Shown here: in pieces, positions 13,031 to 25,500 of the stretch
Position numbering within the stretch: position 1 is the first letter of the stretch
Layout: each line of letters starts with the position of its first letter
Origin: Paragonimus skrjabini miyazakii
Lineage: Eukaryota > Platyhelminthes > Trematoda > Plagiorchiida > Troglotrematidae
Length of the DNA: 64,000 bases
Assembly: GCA_014338405.1 (NCBI GenBank)
Contig: JTDE01000208.1
Location: 145,155 to 209,154 of the forward strand
Direction of reading: 5' to 3'
The notes under the pieces: model-generated
What the model was told of the DNA's origin: nothing
What the model saw: only the letters and a program-made list of their open reading frames with translations
Databases searched by the model: none
Translations under genes and position numbers: made by a program

Positions 13031-13284
13031 TCTTTTGACCGAAGGCACCGGTAACTTTCGAGTCCGAGCGATTACGCGGAGTTCAGCTGCATTGAATGTT
13101 CGCTTAATTGAATTCCTCAACTGCTGCGTTGTTTGATGCATGACATAATCACCCTTAGAAGTCAACTCCATGTAGACCTTTTTTCGCAACACACCTCTTC
13201 CAATGGTACGTTTCGACTACTGTGCCTATCTATGAACCTTCTGGGGTAACTACTTGACTGTAGAACAGAAGTAATCAGGTCTAG

Positions 13285-14115
13285 CTATTCCGCAAGACTG
13301 TCATGCGTACATATTCGCCTTGGCCGTGTAAAACGCGCATTCACTAATGTTCGTTTATGTTGGACCGGTGTGGAGCTGCTGAAGTTTAAGTATTGATCAG
13401 ACCACGTGGATTTCCAATAGACAGTTCTTTTAATCGAGCCATCTTTTCGGCTACTTATTAGTACGTCTAGAAATGGCAGACAGTTGTTGACCTCAAATTC
13501 ACAAGTAACCTTCAAGTTAGGGTGACAATTATTTATACGTTGCACCAGGTTATCTATCACCTGTTTAGATCGAATGAATATTAATGTGTCGTCGACGTAA
13601 CCTTTGCACTATAACAAATTTCCCATCTCCGTTGGTAGCTGTTGCACATGTTTTACTATGAAAAAGTCTGCTAAGATGTGATTCAGTGGACTTCCCATGG
13701 CTACTCCGTCTATTTGACGGCAGGACTGCTCGAGAAAACGAAAGCTGACATTCTCGGTACAGAGCAGAAAAGTTTCCCTCAGTTTGTCAGTCGGAAGTGG
13801 CGACGAAATGTGACTCACTCCAACGAGTTCACAAATATAGTCAATCGTTTTGTGTAACGGAATACTTGTGAACAATGACTGAACGTCTACAGAGCACATC
13901 AGCTCATTAGAAAGATTGATTTTGTCCAAGTCACTGACCAGTTCAAAAGAATCCTCGATGGAGTGTACCTGAAATTTTAGTCGTAATGGGGTTAAAGTAG
14001 CGACTAGCCAGCGTGCCAATTTATGGTAAGCGGGGTTTGTCATTGCCAAAATTGGCCTAAGTGGAATCCCAGGCTTGTGCGTCCTCGGTAGGTCGTAAAG
14101 TTAGGATGTTGCTTT
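13285..14115 (-). pseudogene. PLE reverse transcriptase (broken)
   Basis: Reverse transcriptase of a Penelope-like element, which copies the element RNA into DNA at the target. The frame runs from a conserved THKPGIPLRPIL string near 14090-14050, through motif A (SVDVQSLF), motif B (RQIDGVAMGSP) and the catalytic YVDD at 13588-13599, to the post-RT motif CLPFLDVLISSRKDGSIK and the STWSDQYLNF string. Only a TAG at 13609-13611 interrupts this stretch, and the frame is the same on both sides of it. Upstream, the frame is lost at a stop at 14101-14103. The catalytic Asp pair is intact, so the copy is only moderately old. It is almost certainly inactive, because the N-terminus and a continuous endonuclease are missing. 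Confidence 0.88.
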
Positions 14116-15749
14116 ACGTCTGAAATCACTACTGTTAGTCTTCCAAATAGTCAATCGATTGGATCACAGACGCGCCAGCGCTCGTTGCATTCAGGACTGT
14201 CATTGATAGGTTCAGAAGAGGGTGACAGTCTGTTTTGTCCGCGGCGCTTATCGTCATCATTATTTTGACTGCTTTTCCAGCTTCGCATATTAGCTTTCTA
14301 GGATTGACCAAATGGCCCGGATGTCAATAAACTCCACAATTTACCCCAATTACTCTTTTTGATCTAAAAGTTTTAGCCATGTCCACCTAAGGTTTTTCAC
14401 GGGCTATTTCGACAAACATACACATGCTCATCTTTACTTCTGAACAACCATGATGTTTTTCAAAATAGCATAGGTTCTCCATATTGCCTACCATTGTATG
14501 TCCATGATCTGCGTGCTTATAAGGAAACATCTATGTGTTTGGACACATTCACGATGTTGTGGCTAGGTTGTTTAGATGCAAACAAACAAAGAAGTTAGTA
14601 TAAAGTGGTGTGTTGTCCTTCTTCCGAAAATCCGAAATTCATTTCCTTGGGATGACATTTCCATTATCAAAACAGTTTGCAGCCACTATACATAACGGTT
14701 GTTCTTATGTCCACACTGATTCCCAATACAGTTCAAAATACTGCAAGGTCGAATACACACTTATTTCCAACTCGGTATGGTTAGTTCACAAAAGCGAACT
14801 ATTTATCGAAATTTAGCCTTTCACATTCTTTCTCTAGTGATCAAAGTCCTTTCGTACACTTTTGCTACTAGTCAGACGTTTGGTTCTTATGTTCTCCCTC
14901 ATCTATGTTGTCATTCTACTCATTCAGCCGGTCTTCTTACTGCACTCTTTAGGCGTATACATCCTTCTCCTATGTGTCATAATAAAAAGACAGTGCGTTA
15001 TACTTGTGCTTGTATACATATACGGCTATCCTGTCAACCCCAGCTAGTGCTTTCGTGAGTAGGATGATTCAGTTAACTTGAAGTCACAGAAGTTATTAAA
15101 CTTACCGTACACCGTGATGATTACTCATAAGTGTTATTCAGTTTGATTGAAGTACAATGAATGCAATGGATGTCGGCTGTTCTAGTAAAGTGAAATTGGT
15201 GCCTTTTTGTTTTGAGTTTCAGAACATTACCAAACACAGTTCCCATGGTTGCTGCCTTAAAATTTCTTTTATGCAATCATATTGGTTGCATTATCCCTTC
15301 CTGGACAAAGTTGACAGTATTGGTGACAACGATAAACCAAATCCCCAAATCAGATTAGGATTCATGTTAAACTTTGATCGACTCTATGGTATTTGGATAC
15401 AGTACTGAGTTTAACCACTGTACCGAAAAATTATTTCTCATCTTGTCTATCCTGGGTTTGTTCCACAAGATAAAACGTAAAATATTGTTCGCAAGCACCA
15501 AAGGAATACCACGAAATAAGTTGATACGCGGTTTTTTGAAAATTCGATTTTTAAAACTGGAATTTTTTCAGTCATCTTCAAAGTTTTTAACATGCTACAT
15601 TTGTAATTGGTCCAGAAGAAAAAAATATTGTTTCTATGACTCATCCGCTATAAGAAAGTTAGTTAAATCACTTATTTGTATTCGGAACCGAACGGATTAC
15701 ACCAGCGACTGTAAACATAGTTGAACAAAATAGTTAGCAGATGGTAGAT
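14116..15749. other. Non-coding stretch between PLE copies
   Basis: Frames of up to 116 codons (15374-15724, plus) show no domain. The region just above 14116 may hold the eroded PLE N-terminus, but no motif could be followed there. Confidence 0.4.
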
Positions 15750-17350
15750 GCAGGTAGTTTGTACTGACTCATCAGTATCAAATTTGTAATCATATGGATC
15801 ATTTCGCATACACTACAATGAAGTTGCCGGTAATCGGATAGTAGATTAACATTGGTCACTAAGCCCAATACACTTTCAAGTTTACATACAACTTAACAGA
15901 CACAAGTCAGTTAATTTTGACTGCATCAACTAACCGTTAACTAAAATATCCTAAAGTAAACCTTCTGGATCGATAGTCACCAGTGGTTTGAACACGTCTG
16001 GTGACTACGGACACCTGTTTTTTGAGTGTTTCATTGACAATGATGCTGTCCGGTAAAACAAACCTTAACGTACATTTAAACATAGGTCCCTTCGCTTTGA
16101 AGATTAAGCATCTCTCAGTTGTGTCAGTGTAACTTTCTGCTTGGTTACATGCAAAGTTTTAAGTGTAGCAAAAAGTGAGATTGAGGGCTTATCTTGAATA
16201 AAACCACTAAATCACTGGAAATAGGTGAGTACACAAAATTCATCTTCGTTAGGTTTTGCTCAGTCGACTTTGGTAACCTCTGTAATGCTTGATACGCAGT
16301 ACCATCACCTTTAAATGACAACCGTTTGTGGGAATTCCTCTTTTCAAAACTGACACCCGCTTTTGATTGTGGTGCTCGTATAACGCGTCGTACTATTAAA
16401 CTTTTCGGGTAACCTTGTGGTTATATATTGGAAATTATCGCGTCCAGTTGCTTCATACGACCGTCTTTTGTGTAGATTCTTTCGGTTGTTCTTAGCAGCG
16501 TCCGCTCTTTTTCTAGTTTTCTGGTGTGAGGTTAATGGACCACGTGAACTCTCAATAGACAATTCCTGCTGATTCTGGACAGAATCAATGCGAGTGAATT
16601 CTGAACTGCTGCGAGTTTTACAAGCAGTCTGGTAACTAAACGCCAGCCCACAGATTCTAACCCCCAAAGACCAACTCAGAAGCCAACACGCTACCGACCA
16701 TGACATCCAAACATCTACAGAGATATGAACGTACCCCGTGTTTACTTTATTCCCTCAAGATGCCTTCTTCGTTTATATGATATACTCCAACTTGTCTGGT
16801 TTTCCGCTGTTCAATTCAATTGGTTATGCTATTGCTTCGTGAAGTATTAAATGTTAATTATCAACTTCAGTGCACAGATTCCACCTGATGGTACGCTGTA
16901 TATTTTTGTCAATCAATAAGTTATGTACAGAACCAGTTTAATATGAGAAGGCTTTCATTATTCCGTTTGGTTCAGCTTAAATCAAAAAGCTTACATCCTA
17001 CCCAACAGACTGTGTTTAACTGTAAATCACTGCATATTCTGTAGTTCTTCGAATATAACCATCTTATGACAGCTTTTGACTATGTCTAGATACGTCAGAC
17101 AATCGTTTACCTAAAATTCAAATGTAACCTTCAAGTCATGATGAAGATGATTTTCTGGATAACTAATTATTTTTATAGGTCACTTTATAATTAAATTATC
17201 ACTGACGTGACGTTTTTAGCTTGACAAATATGTGATGTTTGCAGTCAACCAGTACTCAATCTTCAGCATCAAAATGAATGAATCCTAATGGACTGCCCAT
17301 AACTGCTCTGCTACTGTATTTAATGAGTTGGGTAGACAACTCTGTTGTAA
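15750..17350 (-). mobile_element. Penelope-like retroelement, older copy 2
   Basis: A decayed minus-strand copy of the PLE at 12.56-14.1 kb, recognised by collinear nucleotide similarity: 15757-15800 matches 12562-12600, about 15985-16010 matches about 12797-12822, 16540-16565 matches about 13402-13432, 17085-17160 matches about 13452-13528, and 17283-17335 matches about 13679-13724. The protein keeps only scraps such as IVY, then a TGA at 16552-16554, then EFTWS, matching TVYWKSTWS in copy 1. Between 16570 and 17080 there are about 500 bp with no counterpart in copy 1, suggesting an insertion. The 120-codon minus frame at 16344-16706 straddles this junction and is not a gene. Confidence 0.72.
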
Positions 17351-17572
17351 CAATATTTATTGTCAGTTATATAGTTGTGAATTCCAACGTGATAATCTCA
17401 AATTATCCTAATCAGGGTTAAACAGCCTGATAATTATCAGCCTCCCGTATGTACGCGACTACTGCGCAGCATGATGGCAAATGCAATGTAAATTCTGAAC
17501 GTTCATTTCATCTACCCCGGCACATTTATTCATTACACTGGCGAACTTGAGTTGATATCCAAATTCCAGTTT

Positions 17573-17770
17573 GAACACTACCCATACCTGATCGCAGGCT
17601 TCGCAATCAGATAGGCCTTTCGGTTAACCCACCTCGAAAGGAAGCACTAGACTCGAGTTTCACCCTCGTTAGAGATCATCAACTGTGCATATCCTCGTCT
17701 GGACCGAAAGTTGAACTCCGATTCTCGTGCTTGTGAGACCAGCGTGCTAACCACGATGCCGGTGAACCCA
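17573..17770 (-). repeat. tRNA-derived SINE, copy A
   Basis: Minus-strand orientation. The head carries an A-box-like GTGGTTAGCACGCTGG and a B-box-like GAGTTCAACTTTCG. The tail carries a block equivalent to the GATCGCAG / TTGAACACTACCCAT region, which is shared with copies at 54.2, 37.3, 32.3 and 18.0 kb. The element is about 200 bp. The pol III boxes and the conserved non-tRNA body define it as a SINE; the sequence family itself is inferred from within-window comparison. Confidence 0.75.
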
Positions 17771-18002
17771 CAATAGGCATGACCGAATGACCGTATCCAG
17801 ACGTTCAAATCACAACCTTGTGTGAATAATGTTCACTTTATTCGATCGTTTTGACGGGTGACTAAAAAGAATCGCTCCGTTTAATCCAATCAGTAACCCG
17901 TGATCAGAATTTCTCAGTTAGGTTGAAATTATTGTCTTAATTGAACGAACTGAGTACAGTTTAGGTGTTTAATAAAAGTTCGGGGATTTGAATTAATTTA
18001 AA

Positions 18003-18115
18003 TTTAACACCACGCACACCTGATCGCAGTCCTCCTATTCAGATAAGCCTTTCCGCTGGCCACCTTTGAAACTAAACACTAACCCGGAGCCTCTCTTATT
18101 AGGGGTCACCAACAG
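18003..18115 (-). repeat. SINE tail fragment, copy B
   Basis: The 3' body only of the same SINE as 17573-17770. The block CCTGATCGCAG, an AT-TCAGATA-GCCTTTC string and the AAACTAAACACTA string align with copy A. The tRNA-like head is absent. It lies about 230 bp from copy A in the same orientation. Confidence 0.65.
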
Positions 18116-20558
18116 TAATTAAATCTGACATGAGCTCCAAAAAGAGGTGAAATTGTGTCTAGTGCTTTATTTCGAGGTAGGCTAGCCGAATGACTGATCT
18201 GAATGGAAGGACCGCGATTAAGTTTGTGTTTTTCAATTTGAAATACTTCAACTTCCAGAACTTCTGTCACTAATATCCCAATCACTGACTGTGCTGAGAG
18301 GCAAGAAAATGGCAACATATAAAATAACGCACTTCTCAGTTTACTGAGAGCTGAATAGAATATGTTGTCCTATAGAAACCTTCAGAGGTAGGTTGCTGAT
18401 CAGTTCGAACATAATATGGAACGAATTATTTAAGGTTGTTGTCGAGAGCGGAACAAATTCGCCTGGCAAACATTTTGTTCTCACACATCACTGAATTGAA
18501 ATCCAATTAACTCAACTTTGTTGCCGCGTCAGGTGGAATGTCGACAGCCAGGTTGAAGTGCTTGAGTTCATCAGTTGTGTACTGCTTAGGACTTGATCGT
18601 TAAACAAATTTTCTTTTCAACATCCCCACTCAACTGTTTACACATTCTGAGCACAATGATCACGTAACACACCCTCACGAGATGTTTGCTGGCAGCAATT
18701 CTGCCGGCCAACCTCCATAATCTGGGGACCGTGAAATAATATGGTTTACCTCGGTCGTTCAACTCACAAAACCCGACAGTTATATCGGTCAATGTCGAGA
18801 TTACTGACTCTATGCTAATTGTATTTTAAACGAATTATGGTACGTGCGAGCAACGCATAGCATACAGTTCAGACCGCAAAACCTGGCAACTCTATTCCTT
18901 TCACTCGACCGAATTGATACCCAGGGGAAATAGACCCCACTGCCTTTCAAACGGAAACAATGTCAAATTAGAAAAATAGGAGACAATGATTTAAGCCAAT
19001 TAAGGGTACGATTCAGGTCAATTTATTGCTAACTCATCCCTTGCTCTCAGGTGTTCAAATAAACAGCAACAATCCAGGTGTTTTCTGACAGTTCGGTGCT
19101 ATTACGATGGAACGTTTAAAATTTTTCCTTGGATGTGTAACTTGTCTGATTTCAGAAATGCTCTACCAAACGGCTGGATTTCTCAGGAGCTTGGAGTCAA
19201 CACCAGGTTCTGTCTGTGGTTCATCCGTTAAAACGATATCTTGTCTTGAGTGTTGTGTGCACAGCTTAAGGATATACGGACATCATTTCGAAGTATTCAT
19301 ATTGGTTACTGGTGTTCTCATGCTGGCTTGAATGTCTACCTAGATATGAAGGTGGTGATCAAGTGGAAGTAGTATTCAGTTTAAATGAATCCCAATTTCG
19401 TCAATCGGTTTACATGTCTGGCCCTTGGGTTGACAAGCCAACGTTAATTTAAATTGAACGTAAGTGGATTTTGGTAGACTGACTCATTAACCTCCTAATC
19501 ACAAATCCATTTCACTTAAAAAGTGTGTTTAGTAGATGGTTGGTGAAATAAAATCACGTGTTAATATCCACAATATGTTAACTTGTTATGTTAATAAAAA
19601 CTAAAAAAAAGAGCACCCAGTGTTTTGAGTTGGCCAGAATACTTGTGTACCTAGCAACAAGTTCCAAATTGTTCATGGCATATGGTACACATTTTTAGAT
19701 TCATCCAGTATTCCGTGAAGGTCAGCAGTTTGAATTCGTAAGGTATTAGGTTAGGACTCAAATTCCGTTTAGTAGTGGTTATCAGAAACTGAAAAATTTT
19801 CAGCTGTCCCACAAGGTGTAAGTATTCAACAAAATAATTTGAACATCATTTATGTCTGTGAAAATTTTTGCATTCGGGTGAAAATTTTATGATGAGATTG
19901 GAGAATTGAAACTGTCCCAGTGTTTCTGACCGTGTTGTTATTGTCTTACTGTAACAGGGTCCAAGTCCAACTCTCAATTTTGGTAATAAAAGACAAGATC
20001 CATGAGTGGTAACGCAATCGAACTTTAGGTCTATAATTCTGCTAGGTACAGTTACCCCAATATCACTTTTGTCTGAGGCTATGTTACCTTACGATGCTGC
20101 GAAGGTTTCTGTGGTACTGCTCTGTATAATCATAACGACTTCGACTAGTCAGGTTGTACTGGCTGAAACAATCAGAGAATGGCAAAACTATCACGCTCGA
20201 ATCCCAACATTTGTATCAGGTGACACTGGCATGTGTTCTAAATGGGCCAGGTGGTAAACACCAATCAAAGAAGATAGACGGAAATGTTAAGGCTAGCGTA
20301 TCACTTGACAAATCAAACCAGCCGAAGGTGTTTAGTTAACATAACAGTCCATGGTGGTTTTTCAGTGTTATCCACCATTCAGCAATTCTGCTACTTACAA
20401 TTAGTTAAATTAAGTAGCACTTAGAAGATTTATGTCAAAAGTATGAAACCAATCGCGCGCTTAACTGATTTTTAGTGCTAAGGCTCTGACAACAAGTAGT
20501 ACCACATTAAAGCCATATCACTTCTATATTCGCCTTTCTAATTTTTATGACAAGAGTT
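18116..20558. other. Non-coding stretch
   Basis: Short frames only. Two overlapping plus frames at 20006-20339 lack a good acceptor or donor and were not called. No repeat structure was recognised. Confidence 0.4.
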
Positions 20559-20692
20559 TTATTGCACACAATACATTAACTTTTGGATGTTTACAATCTT
20601 AAGTTCAGTCCACTTCGGGTCAGGAGACCTGAGGTTAGTAGCCGGCTGTTCTCCAGTCTCTGGTACCAGCAAACTCCAAGAATCCCTTCGTA
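20559..20692 (-). CDS. Candidate terminal exon, function unknown
   Basis: On the minus strand a strong pyrimidine-rich acceptor (TTTTCCTCCCCATTTGTCGCAG) precedes base 20692. With two leading bases, the next 43 codons are open and end in a TAA at 20559-20561 that is embedded in an AATAAAA polyadenylation-like string. The frame includes LLVPETGEQPATNLRS and KWTELKIVNIQ. No domain is recognised. Another frame is also open for 33 codons, so the reading frame is not certain. An acceptor followed by a frame of this length is not rare by chance. Confidence 0.25.
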
Positions 20693-22427
20693 CTGCGACA
20701 AATGGGGAGGAAAACCATCCCGTCAATACTGTTTCAACATCGTAGATGGCAAGGCAAAACGCGTAGTTTATTAATTTAAGCGATTGTCAGAACATTCTTC
20801 ATTGGGATTGCACAAGCATTTTCTTCTCTAGTCCACACATACCCGTATTTGTGAATGACAACCACCCAAAGTATGCGTGAATTTGTCTGGTTACAAAATC
20901 CTGCTCGTATGTTTGAATGTACCCCTCTCTAGCGATTTTCACCTGTTACGCTTTACTGTTGATATTTCAAAAGTATCGTGGTATTCTGTTAAGGCCAGCG
21001 ATAATCTGGTGTTAATACTTCTCGTGTCTTGCGTCCTTCATGCTGTGGACCGGGAATTCTTTCCTGAGCCGACCGAATGGGTGGCTTGCTGTTCCGGCGT
21101 TTAGGTTGTTTGATGTAGTGCTCTCATGCACTGCAGCCATGTATTCCTTTTCTCACAGACTGTTGTATTCGCCGCTTATTAGTGGGATGCTCACTTTGGT
21201 ACCGTTGCTGGGAGCTGTTAACACTGATTTCATGAGTTGTTGTGTTTGTACAGTAGCCAACCCTCGTGAAAAACACTAGCTTGTAATCAGCTTAGGTCGG
21301 CTTTGCTGATATTCTACTCAGATACTGATCCTTCTTGGTTTGGACTGAAAGGAACTTGAGATGAAGGCAACACAATAGTAATTGCAGCACGTAAAGCATC
21401 TAATTACTTAAATATTTGCGAGGAAGTAGATTCTAACTGACCCACGTAAACGATGAAACGTTAAAACATAAGTTAAACGCTGATAAACTCCGTACTGATC
21501 ATATAACTGCACTACTTTTACTGAACTACAAACAAGGGATCACCGACTTATGTATATGGGCATGAGAACGTAAACGCTGGCAGGAAACAGAACATTATGA
21601 CGAGGTTTCATGGCATTGGTAATGGATGAATTCATTGCACTTCAGAGCTTCATAAAAGCAAGACTTACATTCATTTCACGTATAACGGATGACGTATAGT
21701 ATATAAGGCTCTTCATGTTATACTTTGTCCCGTTTCGTCGCACATGTGTCCGGTAAGGTATTAAGTTCACTGGTCCGAACTCATATATCTTGAAGCTGAT
21801 TTAGGTAACCCTAATAGGAACTTTACATGCTCACAAGAAATTGTGTTTACTTACCCATACAAAATTAAACATTCCAGTTGTAAGTCGAATGACCTTTGTT
21901 TTTGGTCATGGTCTGTCTTATTCGGTTGGTTCGTCATTGTCCTGAAACATAACTTTCACTTGTGTCGGACGTTTGCTCAGAGTTAGAATGAAAGGAGAAA
22001 CTGGTTGTTGACAGTGTCTTCAAGTGAAGTGCACATAGCAGGTTGAATTGGAAATGTCATTACGTTGGGTTATCAACTGATGCGTGATTCCTCCATTCGA
22101 AAACATATCCACAAACAAGTCTAGCTAGAATGAATCGTCGTAGAAACGAGCAAACCGGAAACTATAACGGACTTGCTGACTTGTTCAAGATATCCGCCTT
22201 TTAGAAGCTCCCAAACCAAACAGGCACACGCAGACACACAAAACAAAAATGCCCAATGTATGCAGGTGCTCACTTCCGATCTGTTGTGGCCGAAATGATT
22301 GCTGAAACGATTGCATCGTACTGGTATTGTTGCACCGGCTTTGCCTGAGGCAACAAGATTGACATGCTCACGAGCGTAAAATACACTTGCGAATCACTCC
22401 GCTCCAAACTCGGTCAGTCGGTTGCGG
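20693..22427. other. Non-coding stretch
   Basis: Two overlapping plus-strand frames (20877-21104 and 21040-21279) are hydrophobic and lack splice support. Another minus acceptor with a short open frame lies near 21344. Nothing is firm. Confidence 0.4.
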
Positions 22428-22538
22428 CTAATTGAACTTTCGTGTATGTTGCATCGATTGGGTCAATTTAAGAAAGCCGGCGGATAGCTTGCTCTGTTTA
22501 CGACGACCAAAGATGGATATCCTCATCAAAGGGAAACA
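22428..22538 (-). CDS. Candidate terminal exon (36 codons), function unknown
   Basis: A pyrimidine-rich minus-strand acceptor (ATCTTTTTTACTTACACCTCAG) precedes base 22538. The frame starting with the first base is open for 36 codons to a TAG at 22428-22430. The peptide is basic (RISIFGRRKQSKLSAGFLKL) and matches no family I recognise. No polyadenylation signal follows closely. An ORF of this length after an acceptor is expected by chance in a fraction of cases, hence the low confidence. Confidence 0.2.
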   Translation of the reverse strand, partial: CFPLMRISIFGRRKQSKLSAGFLKLTQSMQHTRKFN

Positions 22539-25500
22539 CTGAGGTGTAAGTAAAAAAGATATGAGGGTATCCGCAACCGGGGAACATGAGATCAGCATCA
22601 CTGTCAGGTGACTACTACTCACCCTTTACTCGAGCTAGTTGCTATTATTAGAAAACTGACCACATATACGAAACGGTAATACCAGATGACTATAGGGATA
22701 AACCCATAACTGTGTGTCAACATTTCGTTATTTCGTTTGTGATGCTACCTATTAATCGGTTTGAGATTTGAACTGGGAAGTTTTGGTTTTGTGAGCTATA
22801 GATTTGTTACATCTAACCACCAGTCCAACTGAGGTTAACTGTTTCGGGTACAGATATGATTAGGTTTGTATCAATTTTCCACAGTTTCCTTTGATACGTT
22901 GAAACCGGTTAGAACGTGCACACTTTAGAGTGGACAGTGAAAGAATGACTCGGTTGAAAAATCATCTAACTGATATCAGCTATTGACGAGTGGTACTTCG
23001 TAATCCGTGAAGGAAATGAACATTTTTGTTGATACTATGATAATGTTTGCGAATGGGTGCAATTAGTTGTGCCCAAAATATTTTAACTGTAATTTGTCTT
23101 CACAACCAGCGAATCGCATTTCAAAGTGCCACGAATTTAACGGTGTAATAAACTTGAGTAAATGGAAGAAAGTAATATGGTCTTTTAAAGTATACTTAAG
23201 AAGGTTATCCAGACATAGGCATACACTTACTGCTGTATGTAATCCTGTCTGAATCAGGTTTGACTTTGTAAATTCAGCACCTATCTCAGCATGTTCGGCG
23301 ATTGAATCGATCGGACTCTCGACTTCTTACATGACGGTAACAAGCTCAAATCAAAGCTGAGGACGATTCCGTCGCCAGATTACAGTTCTGAATGGTCGGC
23401 AACAATTCGGTCAGGTTTTTATTCTCATAAATATTAGACTAAACGTAACCCTTCATAGTTCTGTATCACTCACCCAATCGTGCACAGTGAAATTCTGTCG
23501 CCGTTTGACGGTTACAGACAAATCTGTTACTCGTAGACTGACCGTTAATACTTTTGGTACAGTTTGGACAGCAGTGTACAAGATAACATGAACGCAAACC
23601 CTGTTTGATATTCAGTGTCTTTCCTGTGTTGCTTTCCCCCGAGTTCAGCTAGTCTGTCTTGAATTCATGATACCCCAGAATGCATTTTCTTTTACTCGGT
23701 ATTCCAATCGTTCTGTTCAATCGATCGAACATCCCAGCTCTATCTTTTGATATCAACTTTGAACCGCAATGTAATCCTTATTTCATCAGGTAGCATATAG
23801 ACATGAACACAAGTGTGCACACAGTTTAGAAACGTTTGGAAAAGTCATAATCCGTTTTGCAGCCAGCAAGTGCACATAACAAATAGTCACCACTTCACTT
23901 TGTTCCAACGCAAGGCAAACAGCATGACGTTGCCGCGAGACGACGGACCAACATGTTTTGTCCAACACCACGATTTTAGGCGTGGATCGAAGGGGAGATG
24001 TGATAGGCACGTGGGCTACAGTAGATGAACTGACAACATTTTGATACTTTCGCTAAAACTCATACTGGATTCGCCTGAAAGATAACCACACACCCTAAAG
24101 CATAATAGGCACTTTATCTCGTTGACAGAGACACGTGTACGTTTGTGTGTGCTCTTGTATATCTCGTATACTTAAGGGTGGGATGAAGCCATTGTGTGAT
24201 TAAAGATCCCGTCTACATTTACTTTTTCCGCAAGACCAGCTAAAATAGACTTGTCAGAGCAAACAATCGAGCTCATCGCTTGAGGTTGAACAATTGAGGG
24301 CTGGCTCCGAAAGCCGTTTCAATTGTTGGCTCGTTGAGCGGAAAACAATTAATTGCTGACAGACTACCCGCCGCACCTTTTCACACTCGGATAGAATGCA
24401 CCGGAATTCTAGTTGTTCGATTATTGGGTTGTGTCCATAACCGATTTATAAATGTAGAGAATAAAATTCTAAAACAACGGAGATTATTTTTAAATAAATT
24501 TGATTGTCAAAGTGCCTGAATTGTGATACAGTGATCATCACACTGACCAATGAAACGCTCATCAGGCTACACACTTGTATCTGGTTACCTAATTTCCAAG
24601 CAAGATACACGGAAATCTGCCGCAATTCCATCAGCCAATTGAACTGTAAAGTCTGTTCAACAATAATTAAAACAAAATAACAGTCGGCTATCGGTATGAA
24701 TGGACAGAATCGAAGAGGGTTGTTTTACTAATGAACATAGTTATTAGGGAAGTAAACGTGAATTGCGTAACCTGAATGTCAACAGGTTTTCACTTGCTAA
24801 TTTTTTATCTGCATCTCAAAAAGATGACATGCCGTTCACTAGCGACTGATCCATTAAATAAGCTGGATAATAATGTTTAAAAGAACTATAACTTGCTTTC
24901 ATTCCGTTTGCGCAGATGGACACAGTCCATCTCAGATTGTCACTTTTACATTGATTACTACCGCAGGGGCTCAAAATTGACAACATAATGATTCTTGATG
25001 CTCACCCACAATTAACAGTGTTGTAAAAGTGTTGATTCCGCTGCTGGTTTCTCTTTGTCCTCAATGACAACAAGCCATCGCATCTCTAGTCTGCCACAAA
25101 GAGAAACAGAGTTGATGTTAGTTGTGCAGTCAACTCGAAACTTTCCCTGATTACACTGTGTTGACTTTTACGAGAAACGGTAAATCTGACAGTTTTTGGC
25201 TGTATAGAATACCATTATTTCTTCCTGACAATTATCACACTACCTCGAATATACGCCTATGAACATTGTCTTATGACGAAGATATGCACAAGGAAGCTTT
25301 AAACCACGTATTGATGTCCACCGGCCCTTTTTCCGGATGTTTCATTGTCCAGAGAACTAGGATCTACACTGTTCAAAATTGACCTGCGCATATCCACAGG
25401 GAGGAAGCACTTCCTCTCCCTAATTATGGTATCCCTTTAGATTAACACACTCAAACCGTCAGCCGAGTCAACTGAACGGAGTCAACGCATGTCTCAAAGA

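Larger units (their letters stand above)
12560..14115 (-). mobile_element. Penelope-like retroelement (PLE), truncated copy 1
   Basis: Minus-strand PLE whose order, from high to low coordinate, is reverse transcriptase, C-terminal linker, GIY-YIG endonuclease, then 3' non-coding DNA. The RT shows LPRTHKPGIPLRPIL, a motif A region (SVDVQSLFTS), motif B (IDGVAMGSP) and YVDD. The protein is interrupted by a frameshift or stop near 14101, a TAG at 13609-13611, further lesions around 13280-13030, and a TGA at 12921-12923. The N-terminal region is missing. The 12560-12700 block is shared with the second copy at 15.75 kb, so the element's 3' end lies at or below 12560. Penelope-like elements are known to be abundant in flukes. 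Confidence 0.9.

Noticed and set aside
15374..15724. 116-codon plus-strand ORF
   Set aside because: AT-rich with a lysine/isoleucine bias, no domain and no splice support.
16344..16706. 120-codon minus-strand ORF
   Set aside because: It crosses the boundary of decayed PLE copy 2 in a frame different from the PLE protein.
20006..20339. Overlapping plus frames containing WLKQSENGKTITLES, briefly considered Ig-like
   Set aside because: The Cys spacing and flanking splice sites do not fit; the acceptor lacks a pyrimidine tract.
22622..22641. Possible 19-nt microexon between TAATAATAG and GTGAGT on the minus strand
   Set aside because: Too short to carry evidence; one donor and one AG can occur at this spacing by chance.
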